Positions 32,830-43,903 of a stretch of 64,000 nt of DNA are shown in pieces. Source of the stretch: Elephas maximus indicus (lineage: Eukaryota; Chordata; Mammalia; Proboscidea; Elephantidae); NCBI RefSeq assembly GCF_024166365.1, contig NC_064832.1:43428249-43492248 (forward strand), in the 5' to 3' direction. Made by a program: the position numbers and the translations under genes. The stretch's first letter is position 1; every line of letters starts with the position of its first letter. Under the pieces are notes generated by a model. That model saw nothing but the letters and a program-made list of their open reading frames with translations, had not been told where the DNA came from and did not search any database.

Positions 32830-34070
32830 TTGAGACCCAGAGACCTTAGTGAAATAATATTTTGAAAGAGCTCGATAGCTGAGATCCTTATTGTGACTCC
32901 CTGAGATTAAAGTCCTGTATTTTGTCCCATTCTGGGAATGAAAGCTGGAGTAAGGTACAAGGTGACCCTCCATAGTTTTGAGACCTGTGTTCAGCTTTCC
33001 GGCTAGAACTTGAAGAAGTCAGCGATGGACACCTCCTTCTTCCAGTAGGTGGTATTCTCTGTGGGACAACACTGGCAGCTGGGCAGTGGGCCTGAGAGAG
33101 CTACCCTTGTTATCACCACTATGTGTGGCCTTGGCATGAAGTGGAGACCACTAGGAGGACTTCTGTGTTCCAGAAAGAGAGGTGTGGAGACTGGCTGGGG
33201 CGGGTACCGGCAGACTCACAGTCCTGGAGGGGGGTTGCTGTCCAGGAGTGAAGAACACGAAGTGACTACTAGAACTGCCTGCTGGAAAAAAAAAAAAAAC
33301 ATTTTTTTTTTGGCTGCATTAATTCACGCATATACCGCAGCAACAGATGAAGAGGGGCTAGAGGCATTGCTCTAACAAATTCATGAAACAGTAAATCAAG
33401 CGTGATACAGAAAAGAGGAGTCAGGAAGGCCAAGAAAAGTAACTAGGCTTATTATACTCACAGTTCCTAGAGATACGGAGGCTCAGCACACTATGACGCA
33501 GAGCCACACAGGGGATGGCACCCAGGGACAAGGTAACAAGTAGGAATTGTAGGAGATGGCTTATATAATAGCAAGCAGGGTGGGATTAGCTAGGTTTCGT
33601 GGGCTTCCTAGGGATTGTGTATTCTGAATAATTCTACAGGCTAAAAAAGCATGCGGTCGAGTCAATTTTGACTCATAGCGACCCTGGTGGAGTAGCGGTT
33701 AAGTGCTACAGCTGCTAACCAAAGAGTCTGCAGTTCGAATCCACCAGGCGCTCCTTGGAAACTCTATGGGCAGTTCTACTCTGTCCTATAGGGTCGCTAT
33801 GAGTCGGAATTGACTCGACGGCACTGGGTTTGGTTTTTGTTTTTTTGAAGAGGGCATGGGGCTATCCCAGGTTGTTGGGTACCTGGCCCTGGGGCAATTA
33901 GCATGGCCGCTTAGTGGCCCAGGACTGTAAGAACGTGATAAGGGGAGTGGTTGGATAGTGGACTAAATCGGCTGCTCAAGAAGGGGAATGGACTGGCCCT
34001 TAGTCAGTGCTTCAAAACTGTGTCAGGACAGCATTTTAAGAGAATGGTATTGTAGGCACCCACACAAAGA
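32830..34070 (-). mobile_element. Possible ERV LTR or unclassified GC-richer element
   Basis: This stretch is clearly richer in G and C than its neighbours. The part TTATTATACTCACAGTTCCT to GAATAATTCTACAGGC, interrupted by an AfroSINE and resumed at GAAGAGGGCATGGGGC, looks like one continuous repeat. Its style suggests an ERV LTR on the minus strand, but I see no confirmed termini. The 108-codon plus-strand frame at 33049-33375 has no recognisable product and ends over a poly-A/poly-T junction (33284-33311). Confidence 0.3.
33653..33846 (+). mobile_element. AfroSINE with head-to-head 3' fragment
   Basis: At 33653-33684 the plus strand reads GCGGTCGAGTCAATTTTGAC and TCATAGCGACCC, the complement of an AfroSINE 3' end. 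This fuses at the shared CCCTGGTGG to a complete short-form AfroSINE in plus orientation (33682-33846), with GTTCGAATCCACC as B-box and a GGTTTGG tail. The plus copy is among the least diverged in the window. Confidence 0.88.
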
Positions 34071-35030
34071 TGAGGTAATGTAAGTTGCATCTCATCAAAA
34101 ACCAGACAGAATAAGCCAAGCCTCTCCTTAATTTCTGAGAACTGAAATCAGCCCAAGGAGGTCAGGAAAAGGAGAATGATCCCTGAAATGACCACTTACT
34201 TTAAAAGGACTGAAACATGCACTGAATTATGTATCCTGAATTGCTGGAAAAAGTACTCATTGAGAGTGAGAAAGTGCATAAAATTGAGTAGAATATGTCG
34301 TCCACCATTTAGAGAATCACGGAAAAGATTTGAGCTGTAAAACAATAGTTCTTTCACTACACACCTGAGTCTAATGGACTCTTGTAAATTTTATACCCTC
34401 TGAACATACTTGGTGCTACATCTTTGTTGTTGAAAGCAGAAATGGTTTGTACACTGTGCACAGCAAGGGTGCGTTGAGCCACCAAAACTTGTGGATATAA
34501 TCAGAAAGATCTTTATTTTTCTCTCTCGCTGTCTTTTTAAAGTTTGTTCAGTGATAAAGTTCTCCTCTTGCTCTTGGCTGAAAACTCAGACAGTCCTCTG
34601 CTTTTATGTTTACTCCTGTGGTAAAATGTGTCACAGCAGCATTAAGTCACAACACATTTTCAATTCAGTGACTACATTTGTCTAGTTCACCTAATAATCA
34701 GAACATCACATCTGATTTAAAATGAGATCTTCCGTCCTGTCTTTTTTAGGACAAGTTGCTGACTGACTTCTGGCAGGTGAGTGGCGGTGTCGTCTTCCTT
34801 AGGATTTTACCCTTTCCCCTCCAACTAACTGGCTGAGGTTGGTGACCTCATGCGTGTTGAAGCATGTGGAGCCAGGTAAGTTAAAGGAGGAAAGTTGTCA
34901 CCTTATGTCATTGTAGCTGGCTTTGTACTTCCAGGCCCTGGCAAGCCTTTAAAACATGAGGGTTATTTATTTCAGTGTGTATCATTTCAAACAGCAGCTT
35001 TTCTTCTCTGCTTAGCTACCAGAATAACTT
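34071..35030. other. Low-repeat stretch
   Basis: No repeat or coding region is recognised. The longest open frames are about 60 codons. Confidence 0.4.
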
Positions 35031-35253
35031 AGCAGTTGCCATTGAGTTGATTCTGACTCAGATTGACCACACTGTCCCATAATGGACCCCTGGTGGCACA
35101 ATGGTTAAGAGCTTGGTTGCTAACCAAAAAGTTGTCAGTTGGAATCCACTAGCCACTCCTTGGAAACTCTATGGGGTAGTTCTATACTGCCCTATAGTGT
35201 CCCTATGAGTCATAATCAACTCAACGGCAATGGGTTTGGTTTTTTGGTTTTTG
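35031..35253 (+). mobile_element. AfroSINE plus inverted 3' fragment (duplication copy A)
   Basis: A minus-strand AfroSINE remnant (GTTGCCATTGAGTTGATTCT, 35036-35055) precedes a plus-strand copy at 35084-35253 (CCCCTGGTGGCACAATGG, TTGCTAACCAAAAAG, TGGGTTTGGTTTTTTGG). The same pair occurs at 42610-42803 as part of the duplicated block. Confidence 0.88.
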
Positions 35254-35439
35254 GCCAGGCATAATAGACAGCAATTCTGGCAAACCTCAGGTCTTAAGTC
35301 AGCAGACAGAAATGTTGATGCAGTTTTGTGAAGTTATTAATTAACATTGTGATAAAGATCTATTAGTCAATTGATAGATTAATTCAGTTGTTTTGTGTTT
35401 TTACTGCTTTATATTAATATAATGCAAACAGAAGTAAAC

Positions 35440-35590
35440 ATGCATAGAACGCTTATGATATGAAAAGGACTCTGTATACTCTAATTTATCACTTATACAA
35501 TATGTAAGGTATGGATTGAGAATCACAGTTTACAGATGAATAAACTAATGATGAGGAAATTTAGTCTGCGGATTAAAAGTTCAACAGATT
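35440..35590 (+). mobile_element. MIR-like fragment in duplication copy A
   Basis: CACAGTTTACAGATGAATAA with ACTAATGATGAGGAAATTTA resembles the MIR core (fraction of 'tttacagatgaggaaactga' style). The partner lies near 42990-43120. Confidence 0.5.
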
Positions 35591-35674
35591 TTTCTCTCCA
35601 GTGGGAGGAAACTTAAACCAGCCTTGCCGCAACACCATGATGTCTTCTGATATTTGGAGCATGTCTAATTTATA

Positions 35675-35882
35675 AACTAGTTCCTGTCAAGTCGATTCTG
35701 ACTCACGGTGACCCCATCCATGTGTGTCTAGTAGAACTGTGCTCCACAGGGTTTTCAAAGGCTGATTTCTCAGAAGTAGATTGCCAGGGCTTTCTTCTAA
35801 GGCACCAAAGGTTGGACTCGAACTTCCAACCTTTCAATCAACAGCTGAGCATGTAAATCATTTGTACCATCCAGGAACTCCT
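35675..35882 (-). mobile_element. AfroSINE, long form (duplication copy A)
   Basis: CTGTCAAGTCGATTCTGACT, AACTGTGCTCCACAGGGTTT, GTTGGACTCGAACTTCCAAC and CATCCAGGAACTCC mark a full-length copy. Its counterpart at 43211 is split by a solo LTR. Confidence 0.9.
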
Positions 35883-36379
35883 AGCCATCCCCTATCTCTT
35901 GTTCTCTGTCTCTCTAGTTTTCCCAGGTGGAAGTCAGGCATAGGTCTACAGTATCCCTCTCAATGCAGTAGAGATGCATCAAGCTCTCCATTTGGTCACT
36001 TGTAGCCCCCTTCCTTTGAGGGACTGAAGAGAAAGTTACTACATTTTGTCCTACGAGAGAGTTGGTTCTTACAGCGCAGCAATCTCCAAAGAAGTACCCT
36101 ACACATAGCCTCTCCCCTTTATACTCATCATGTGGATAAGGGGGTTGATCTTCCTCTGCACATTCCCCAAGCTAGTCAATATCTAGATATTCATATTTAA
36201 AAACAATTGTGTCTATGCTTTCTCATCCAAAATTGAGACATCTGAGACAAGTTCAATATTTATATTTATCTATGATTTTGTTTTATTGTAATATATCTCG
36301 GTACTTCAGAATGAATTAGCTTTTATTTCAAAGGGGTCTTCTCATTTTTGATGAACACATTTAAGAGTCAGATAAGGGT

Positions 36380-36950
36380 TTGTGTTAGTTACCTGTTTTT
36401 GTTGTTAGGTGCTGTCGAGTCAGTTTCAACTCATAGTGACCGTACGTACAACAGAACAAAACACTGCCGGGTCCTGAGCCATCCTCATGACATTTTTTGT
36501 GTTCGAACCCATTGTTGCCATCACTGTGTCAGTTCATCGGATTAAGTTCTTAGCTACATAGAGCTGCTATAACAGAAATAATTCAAGTGGGTAGCTTTAA
36601 AAAACAAAAATTCAGTTTCTCACAGTTCTGGAGGCTAAAAGCCCAAATCAGGGTTTCAGCCTAGCCGATTCCTTCCTTGTCCATAGCCCGGAGTGTTCCT
36701 GGGTTCTTGGCTATATTCACATGGCATCTGTCTTCCCTAGTATATGTGTTCTTCTGTATCTAATCTGCTCTTTTTATAACTCAGAGTGATTAAGTTTAGG
36801 ACTCACTTTACACTGATATGGCCTCATGATGTCAATTGACATAACAAAGAAAACCCTATTCCCAAATGGTAGTACATCCACAGATTCAGAAGTTAGGATT
36901 CCAACATACATTTTGGGGGAACACAATTCAAATTGTAACAGGGCCTGTTT
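36380..36950 (-). mobile_element. MaLR/MLT1-type LTR, split by an RTE fragment
   Basis: It begins TGTGTTAGTTACCTG, is interrupted, then resumes with AGCTACATAGAGCTGCTATA and TCAGTTTCTCACAGTTCTGG, ending GGGGGAACACAATTCAAATT. The layout is that of the other MaLR-type LTRs here. Confidence 0.65.
36395..36540 (-). mobile_element. RTE 3'-end fragment nested in LTR
   Basis: TTGTTGTTAGGTGCTGTCGA, ACAACAGAACAAAACACTGC and CACTGTGTCAGTTCATCGG are the complement of the extreme RTE 3' end. It is 5'-truncated to about 145 bp. Confidence 0.9.
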
Positions 36951-37180
36951 CCTCATCTATAAATTCAGTAAAACTTGGTACACCATCTTAAGCTTCTCTT
37001 CCAAAAATGACCTTTATGTAAATTGTGTTTAAGAAATAGAATATCTCTCATAGCACGGCAAGGCATATAAATAAGTCTCAGTAATGCGTGTGGATAAGGT
37101 ACACTAGGTTTCCTTCAATTTTCAGATTGCATACACTGGCAAGTTGCAGATACCCCTCTGTATCAAAAACAATAAACACA

Positions 37181-38400
37181 CTCTAAAGCAAAAAGAGCCA
37201 TCACACCAATAGACGTATGCACACCCTTGATCATTGCAACACTGTTCACAATAGCAAAAAGATGGAAACAACCTAAATGCTCATCGGCAGATAAATGGAC
37301 AAATTATGGTACACACACAATAAAATATCATGCAATGATAAAGAACAATGCTGAATCTGTGAAACATCTTGCAGCATGGATAAATCTGGAGGGCATTATG
37401 CTCAGTGAAATAAGTCAGTCACAAAGGAACAAATGTTGCATGAGGCCACTATGATAAGAACTCAGGAAAAGGTTTGCACACAGAAAAAAAAGCATTCTTT
37501 GGTGATTACAAGGGTGGGGAGGGAGAGGAATAATAAATCACTAACTAGGTAGAAGACAGATGTCCTTTCAGTGAAAGGAAGGACAGGACACAATATAGGG
37601 GAAGTCAGCACAACTAGACTAGAGAAGTTTCCTGGACACATCCGAACACTTTGAGGGACAGAGTATCTAGGGCTGAGGCCTGGGGATCATAGTCTAGGGG
37701 AACGTCTAGGTCAATTGGCACAATATAGTTTATAAAGAAAATGTTCTATATCCCACTTTGGTGAGTAGCATTTGGAGTCCTAAAAGCCTCTGAACGGCCA
37801 TCTAAGATACATCTCTTGGCCTTATCCTATCCAGAGCAAAGAATGAAGAAAACCAAAGACACAAGGAAAATATTAACTCAAAGGACTAAAGGACCACTTG
37901 AACCAGAGACTCCACCAGCCTGAGATCAGAAGAACTAGGTGGTGCACGGCTACCACCAACGACCGCCCTGATAAGGGTCACAGTAGAGTCTTAGAGCTGG
38001 AGAAAAATGTAGAAAGGAATTCAAATTCACATAAAAAGATGATCCTTAATGGTCTGACAGAGACTGGAGGAACTGTGGCCCCTGGACGCTCTGCAAACCC
38101 AGAACTGAAGCCCACCTTTCAGACAAAGATTAGATGGGCCTATAAAACAAAAAATAATATCCATGAGAAATGTGCTTCTCAGTTCAATCAAATGTACAAG
38201 ACCAAATGGGCAGCTCCTGTCCAAAAACAGGATGAGAAGGCAGGAAGGGACAGAAACTGGACAAACGGACACGGAGAGCCTGGGACGGAAAGGGGAAGTG
38301 TGTCTCAGTAAAGAAACTAAATGTAGAAAAGAAAGTAAGAAACAAATCTCACATGATTAACATTAAGATAAACAAACTCCCTCTGTGCTTAAAAAAATTT
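37181..38400 (+). mobile_element. 5'-truncated L1
   Basis: ORF2 end sequence (GCACACCCTTGATCATTGCA, GATAAAGAACAATGCTGAAT, GGCATTATGCTCAGTGAAAT) leads into a 3' UTR related to that of 7755-9292 (GGCCATCTAAGATACATCTC, CTGAGATCAGAAGAACTAGG). A 75-codon relic of ORF2 C-terminus is open at 37227-37454. The 137-codon frame at 37898-38311 lies in the 3' UTR and is not a recognised protein. Confidence 0.88.
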
Positions 38401-41170
38401 AGTTGGTTCTCCCATCCCTTAGCAGCACTAGTCACTTAGACATAAAGTAGGGATATAATTCTTCAGTCTGCTCCCTTCATTGCATGGTGTGCCTGCATAT
38501 TTGGGGGGAGTTTTCAAAATGAATGTTTTCCACCTCCTTATTTCAAATTATAGTCATCCAAATAGAAAATTCAACAACTCTAAGCTGTAAAAAAAAAAAA
38601 AAAGCAGCAAATACACATTTTTTTTGTTTCTCATTTGACTATTTAAACACAAATATACTTTTAAGGACAACTTTTTAAAAAAGTAAATGTGTTCTTTTAA
38701 TGTTTCCTTGAAATTCTCAATTCTGAAAATGATTTCGTTCATTTGGTTTTTATACCTCCACTTTTCTCTAACAATTAATATCAACAAGGCTGTTACAAGT
38801 ATTTTTGCTACTTGGTCCTATGTATCTTCATCCTGCTAAGTGCTTTGCACTATACGTTTATAAAGGGCACATTCTTTTTATGCATTTATTTTCTGTTTGT
38901 AGTCACTGGCCTCATTACCTTGCATTGCTCTAGAGCGAATGTCACAGTCAACTACAGTCATTAGCTAATGATCCATTGTCTCTTAAAGGCAACATTAGAA
39001 ACACAGAGACCCTCATGCTGAGCAAGAGTGAGAACTGGATATCTAATACATTGTGAAAATGAAATAAAGAGAAAAATCCAATTAGATATCTTAGTAGGGG
39101 TCAAAGAAGTAAGGGTTTTCATTGGCTTTTCCATATTCACATTGTCCACATACCATGATACAAAAGTACACACATTTCAGGGGCAGATGTTTATGAAGTC
39201 AGTCGCTGAAAAATTACTGCAAGTTGCCTCCAAACAAAATGTAAATCACAGGCAATGGTTAATTTCAAGTCAGTCTTTACTCTTTAGTCAAGTTATCTCT
39301 GTACTGCTCAACATACTCATTTCAACATCAAAAACGCTAAATAACAGTAACGATCTTTGCAGGTTTTGCCAGAATGTACGGTTGGCAAAGATTCACATGT
39401 CCTTATACTTAGTGCTCGGCTTCTAGAATTAATTTGATGAAGTAAGAAGTCAAGAGTACAATAGAATCTTTTAATTGGGGTTCAAGCTAAATTGTTGTTA
39501 TTGAATACCTTTGTATTATTTTATAGTGGTACTTTTTTCTCATTACCCATTTATAATCTCATTCACAGTCCTATCTCAGGCCATGGTGTAATTATTCTTT
39601 ACAACTCTAATTATACTGAACATAACACTGTATAATGTTGACTTAGGGTCTTTAATTTTAGGTCTGTGACTTAAACACACAGCTTCCAGAGTTAAAGAGT
39701 ATAAATTTCAATCCCCTCCCCACCAATTATTTAGTAGATGTGTTAATTTAAAACAGCAGTAAGGAGAATGTTTCGTGACATCTTTTAATTAGTTTAAATG
39801 CATTTCTCATATTTTTTAAAAGATTTACTCATTTTAATTCACTTTACATCAGTCTTGTAACAGCTCTTTATCATACTTTAAAAATTTTTAAGTTTTCTTT
39901 TTATTTCTTATATTTTACATTGGTATTGCCCTTTGCAATTTAAAAATCTAATTAAATTCTGATTTTATTTCTTTCACATACCTCCCAGAGTATTATCAAT
40001 CATGCCATATGTCTTATCACAGTTCTGTGTCTTTAAAAAGCATATTGCATGTGGGCTTTGGTGTTACGAGTAGTCTTGCTATATCGAGTCATCTGGTGAT
40101 GCAGCAAGATGTATTTAATTTCTAGTTTTAGAAAGCTTGAAAAATGTAAAAGGTAGGACGACGACTATGAAATAATATAGAGTGACCAGAGAAAGAGGCC
40201 GAGAGCTAGGAGGAAGTGACATCATAGAAGAAAGGACAGATTGAGAAGCTGAAAATAAAAGATAGGATGGGGGAAGTGTGAGTTCCAGGTCCCAAGGGAA
40301 AAAGAACAGATGTATCCATGGCGTTGGTTGAGGGATTAAGCTTGGATGGAGGAGAAATACTTTTTTCTTTGGGGGGAGGAATGCAAGTATTGATTCGTTA
40401 GCTGGCAGTGAGCTGGTGAAGTGAAAGAATTCTTGACTCATGGCATAATTTGCTGAGGGGAATAGACAGTGGTAAGGTTAAGTATCTGAGGTGACAGATA
40501 AGGAGAGAGAGAGAAAGAATTCACCAGGCATAAAAAAGGAGTTAATCAACATCTTTAACATTCTGATTGGGTTTAGAAGCCATAGATTTCAAGTTGTGTC
40601 AATGTTTATCTTTTTATTTAGTAGTACCTATTGGACATGGGAAATTTTGCTGAGTAGATTTAATTCTTTGTGTTTTGTAAGGTGAGTATCTGGAAGAAAA
40701 GGGATGATGACAATTGAGGGTTCTAGGAAGACTGTGCTTGCAGTATGGGCTATGGGGTCTTGTGACTGAAATGGAAGGAAATGGTGCTAGGAGGAGGCTG
40801 CTAGACTAAGAGGAAATGGAGTGATAGAAAAACTTCAAGACTTAAGGCAAAAATCAAGCATAATATGAGTAAGAATGAGGAACAGAAAGAATAATATGAA
40901 TATGTGGACAGAAAACGAGATGCTAGGTGATAGGTTTATAGAAGTATGTCAAATCCGGTTGATGCCAAGTTCCTAATGTGCCTGTCAGAATGGGTTGCTG
41001 AGGCTGAACAGGCGGTAAAGACCACTGAAAACGAACGATGCTCGCTCAAAAGTGTGAGGAAAGTTTATTGGCTGAGATGACCATAATCAAATTGATGGTG
41101 ATGAAATAATAGGAAAAGTTTGATCTGGGAATAAAAGCTCATGGTCAGAAGGGAAAAGGTGGACCAAAAA
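38401..41170. other. Longest low-repeat stretch of the window
   Basis: About 2.8 kb without any repeat I can name. Poly-A and poly-T tracts occur near 38587-38625. The 132-codon frame at 39028-39426 opens with GTG and has no recognisable product. The 40110-41150 part is richer in purines. It could hold regulatory or ancient repeat sequence, but nothing in it proves this. Confidence 0.4.
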
Positions 41171-41171
41171 A

Positions 41172-41195
41172 AAAAAGAAAGAAAGAAAGAAAAAA
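41172..41195. repeat. (AAAG)n tail
   Basis: A short AAAG tract adjoining the AfroSINE 3' end, so probably its tail. Confidence 0.85.
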
Positions 41196-41386
41196 ACAAT
41201 TTCTGCTGAGTTGATTCCAACACATGGTGATTTCATGTGTGTCAGAGCAGAGCTGTATTCCAGGGTTTTCAGTGGCTAACTTTTCAGAAGTAGGTTGCCA
41301 GGTCTTTCTTCCAAGTCACCTCTAGGTGGACTTGAGCTACCACATTTTCTGTTAGCAGGCAAGCATGTTAACTGTTTGCCCCAATA
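41196..41386 (-). mobile_element. AfroSINE, long form
   Basis: ACATGGTGATTTCATGTGTG, TTTTCAGTGGCTAACTTTTC and AGGTTGCCAGGTCTTTCTTC are in order. The A-rich tract to the left is its tail. Confidence 0.85.
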
Positions 41387-42194
41387 AATGAGGAACATTA
41401 GGAAAACAAAACAAAAAACCCTCTCTTCCTTAAAATTTTAATTATTATAATTTTATATGGGGCACATTGTTTTATAGTTTAAAATAATTTTGAACATATT
41501 TCTTTATTATTATTATATTGTATTTACACATTTCCTAAGGACTTTTAAAAAAATGTGGAGTGCTTCAAACTTGGCTGTAATGAGAGATCCTTGTAAAATA
41601 AATGTTGAATCCACTGCTGAGAATCCTAAGTATTCGCCTGCCATGGGTCAGAATGAGTGTGTTTCACAATTATTGCTACTAACACCCACCAATGTTGTAT
41701 TTCTTTTAATCTAGGAAAAAGCAATTTTTATGCCTATATTTATGTTCATTGTTCTATTTTTAGTTATTTTCCCTCTTTAATTAGTAAAGCTACAAAATAA
41801 CTGGCTTAATTTAGATTGGTCCTATAGCATATGGCTTAGCCAAGAGATAAATGTGTCACTGAGAGATTTGACTTGTGTTGACACCAGGGAAAGGCGAGTA
41901 CCAGGAGGCCTTTTAAAACACATTAGCTCTGCCTGAATCATATTACTTCCATGAAGCAGACATAAGCTCTTTCTTACTGCTTGGCTGAGTGGGTTATCAC
42001 CTTTGTGTCTTTTGCCTGAAATAGAGGCAAGTGAGCTGATAAATTTTTAATTATGTCTCTTCTTTAAAATATGTTTTAATTTGGCTTTGGTAAACAGAAA
42101 AAGTTCACATGTACCAGTTGAATTGAAAAACATCTTTTGAGGACAGGTTTTTTGTTCTGTTTTGTTTTTTTCCCCAGTACATTTGTTTTGTGTG
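41387..42194. other. AT-rich stretch without recognised features
   Basis: No coding region or familiar repeat is visible. Confidence 0.4.
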
Positions 42195-42400
42195 TGCTCT
42201 TTCTTTCCTTCTTTCTTTCCTCCCTCCCTCTCTCCCTCCTTTCCTTCCTCTTTCCTTTTTTTCCTCCACCCTCCCTTCTCCTCCCTCTTTCCTTCCTCTT
42301 CTTTCTTTCTCTCTCTCTCCTTTTTTCCTTCTGTCTTTGTCTCTTTCATTTTCTCCCTCCCTCCCTGAGTCCTTCCCTTCTTTCCTTCCTTTCTTTCTGT
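42195..42400. repeat. Long polypyrimidine (CTTT/CCCT)n tract
   Basis: About 205 bases are almost entirely C and T on the plus strand, in units of TTCC, TCCC and TTTC. Three overlapping open frames of 68-100 codons per strand here are artefacts of composition (Ser/Phe/Leu/Pro or Lys/Glu/Arg only). Confidence 0.95.
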
Positions 42401-42633
42401 TTGGTATATGTATGTGTGTGTTTTTTCTCCTTATGAAAGTTAGTAGAAAGGTACAGTATTAGTTATGATTTTCATAATTATTAAGATTAATTTGTTACTT
42501 TAGAGCACCTGATAATGTCACTTGGACATTTTATGTTCATCTCATGTATTGCTACAATAATATTTCAAATTAGTTTATAATATTCAAAAATGTAACTCCA
42601 TTTGCTCAAATTGACCACATTGTCTTGCATAAT

Positions 42634-42803
42634 GGAGCCCTGGTGGCACACTGATTAAGAGCTTTGTTGCTAACTAAAAAGTTGGCAGATCAAATCTACC
42701 AGCCACTCCTTAGAAACTCTATGGGACAGTTCTATTCTATCCTGTAGAGTCCCTATGAGTTGGATTCGACTTGAGCACAGGGGGTTTGGTCTTTGGTTTT
42801 TGG
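42634..42803 (+). mobile_element. AfroSINE (duplication copy B)
   Basis: GAGCCCTGGTGGCACACTG starts the head; AGTTGGCAGATCAAATCTAC holds the decayed B-box; GGTTTGGTCTTTGGTTTTTG is the tail. It is orthologous in position to 35084-35253. Confidence 0.88.
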
Positions 42804-43210
42804 TCTGGTGTAATAGGCAGCAACTCTATCTAACCTTAGGTCTGAAGTCAGCAGAAAGAAATGTTGACGCAGTTTTGTGAAATGATTAACATTTTGTTAA
42901 AATTAGTTAATATTGTGATAAATCAATTAATTAAGTTGTTTTGTGTTTTTACTGCTTTATATTAATAGAATGGAAACATGCATTGAAAACTTATATTACA
43001 AGGACTCTGTACACTCTAATTTATGACTTACATGATATGTAAGGTACAGATTGAAAATCACAGTTTACAGATGAATAAACTGATGATGAGGAAATTTAGT
43101 CTGTAGGTTAAAAGTTCAACAAATCTTTCTCTCTGGTAGGAGGAAACTTAATCCAGCCTTGCCACTACACCATGATGTCTTCTGATATTTGCAGCATGTC
43201 TAATTTATAA

Positions 43211-43394
43211 ACCAGTTCCCCTCAAGTTGATTCTGACTTGTAGTGGCCCCACGTGCATCACAGCACAACTGTGCTTCATAGCATTTCCAATGGCTGATTT
43301 TTAGGAAGTACATAGACAGTCCTTTCATCCTAAGCACCTCTGGGTGGACTTGGACATCCAGCCTTTCTGTTAGTAGCTGAGCGTGTTAACCTTT
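43211..43394 (-). mobile_element. AfroSINE, long form, left part (copy B)
   Basis: CCAGTTCCCCTCAAGTTGAT to GCTGAGCGTGTTAACCTTT; the remaining head end lies beyond the LTR at 43904-43925. Confidence 0.85.
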
Positions 43395-43903
43395 TGTAAG
43401 GGGGAGGGAGAGAGCTTGCACTCGGGAAGAGGAAGAGGCAGGAGGTGGTGACATCCCTTAATAAGACAGTCTCTACCAAGGAAGAGACGGGGGTGTGACA
43501 TTCCTCAATAAGATGGTCCCTACATAGTTAAAATTTAAGCCAAGGAAATGATCCTTACAGGGGTCCTTAATTTGATAAAGTCCTTAAATTGATAAGGTCC
43601 CTAACTTGGTAATTAAACCTTAAGGCAAGGAAATAGTCTCCATAGGGGATCCTGTCCTGGCTGTTAAATGTTAACAGAGAGCGGTAAGAGACAAGAAGAG
43701 TATAAAACCCTAAGAAAATGACTATCGAGGCACTCAGATTCTTTCTCTACCTGAGTAACCTGCTTGATGCTTCCTAGTCAAGTGTACTTTTACTACTAAC
43801 CCTTTGCTTGCTAATAAGCCTCTGCTTACTTGGTACGATTTGTCTCAGTGTTTGAATTCTTTCCTACACCGAAGACAAGAACTGAGGCCATTCTCTGGTA
43901 ACA
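43395..43903 (+). mobile_element. Solo LTR of an ERV (class I-like) with 4-bp TSD
   Basis: The 509-bp element starts TGTAAGGGGGAGGG and ends CTCTGGTAACA, with CTTT duplicated at 43391-43394 and 43904-43907. A TATA box (TATAAAA) is at 43701-43707. An AATAAG near 43813 may serve as a variant polyadenylation signal, followed by a U5-like region with CGAAGACAAGAACTGAGGCC. A 4-bp duplication suits gammaretrovirus-like ERVs. No internal gag, pol or env sequence is present, so it arose by LTR-LTR recombination. Confidence 0.85.
43701..43707 (+). promoter_or_regulatory. TATA box of solo LTR
   Basis: TATAAAA about 307 bases from the LTR start, in the usual U3 position. Whether it is active is unknown. 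Confidence 0.55.

Larger units (their letters stand above)
35062..35882 (+). repeat. Segmental duplication, copy A
   Basis: This 0.8-kb block contains in order an AfroSINE fragment, an AfroSINE (+), unique sequence with a MIR-like piece, and a long AfroSINE (-). It matches 42610-43394 plus 43904-43925 in the same order and direction. Shared non-SINE text includes TTTTGTGTTTTTACTGCTTT, CACAGTTTACAGATGAATAA and CACCATGATGTCTTCTGATA. Identity is perhaps 80-90% by eye, with small indels. Confidence 0.9.

Noticed and set aside
37898-38311. 137-codon frame in L1 3' UTR
   Set aside because: It lies in untranslated L1 sequence; related copies at 62201-62809 and 8600-9290 do not keep a comparable frame.
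39028-39426. 132-codon frame
   Set aside because: It opens with GTG, has no recognisable motif and lies in AT-rich DNA where such lengths occur by chance.
42047-42462. Four overlapping open frames of 68-100 codons on both strands
   Set aside because: They are translations of the CT-rich tract, with extreme Ser/Phe/Leu/Pro or Lys/Glu/Arg composition.
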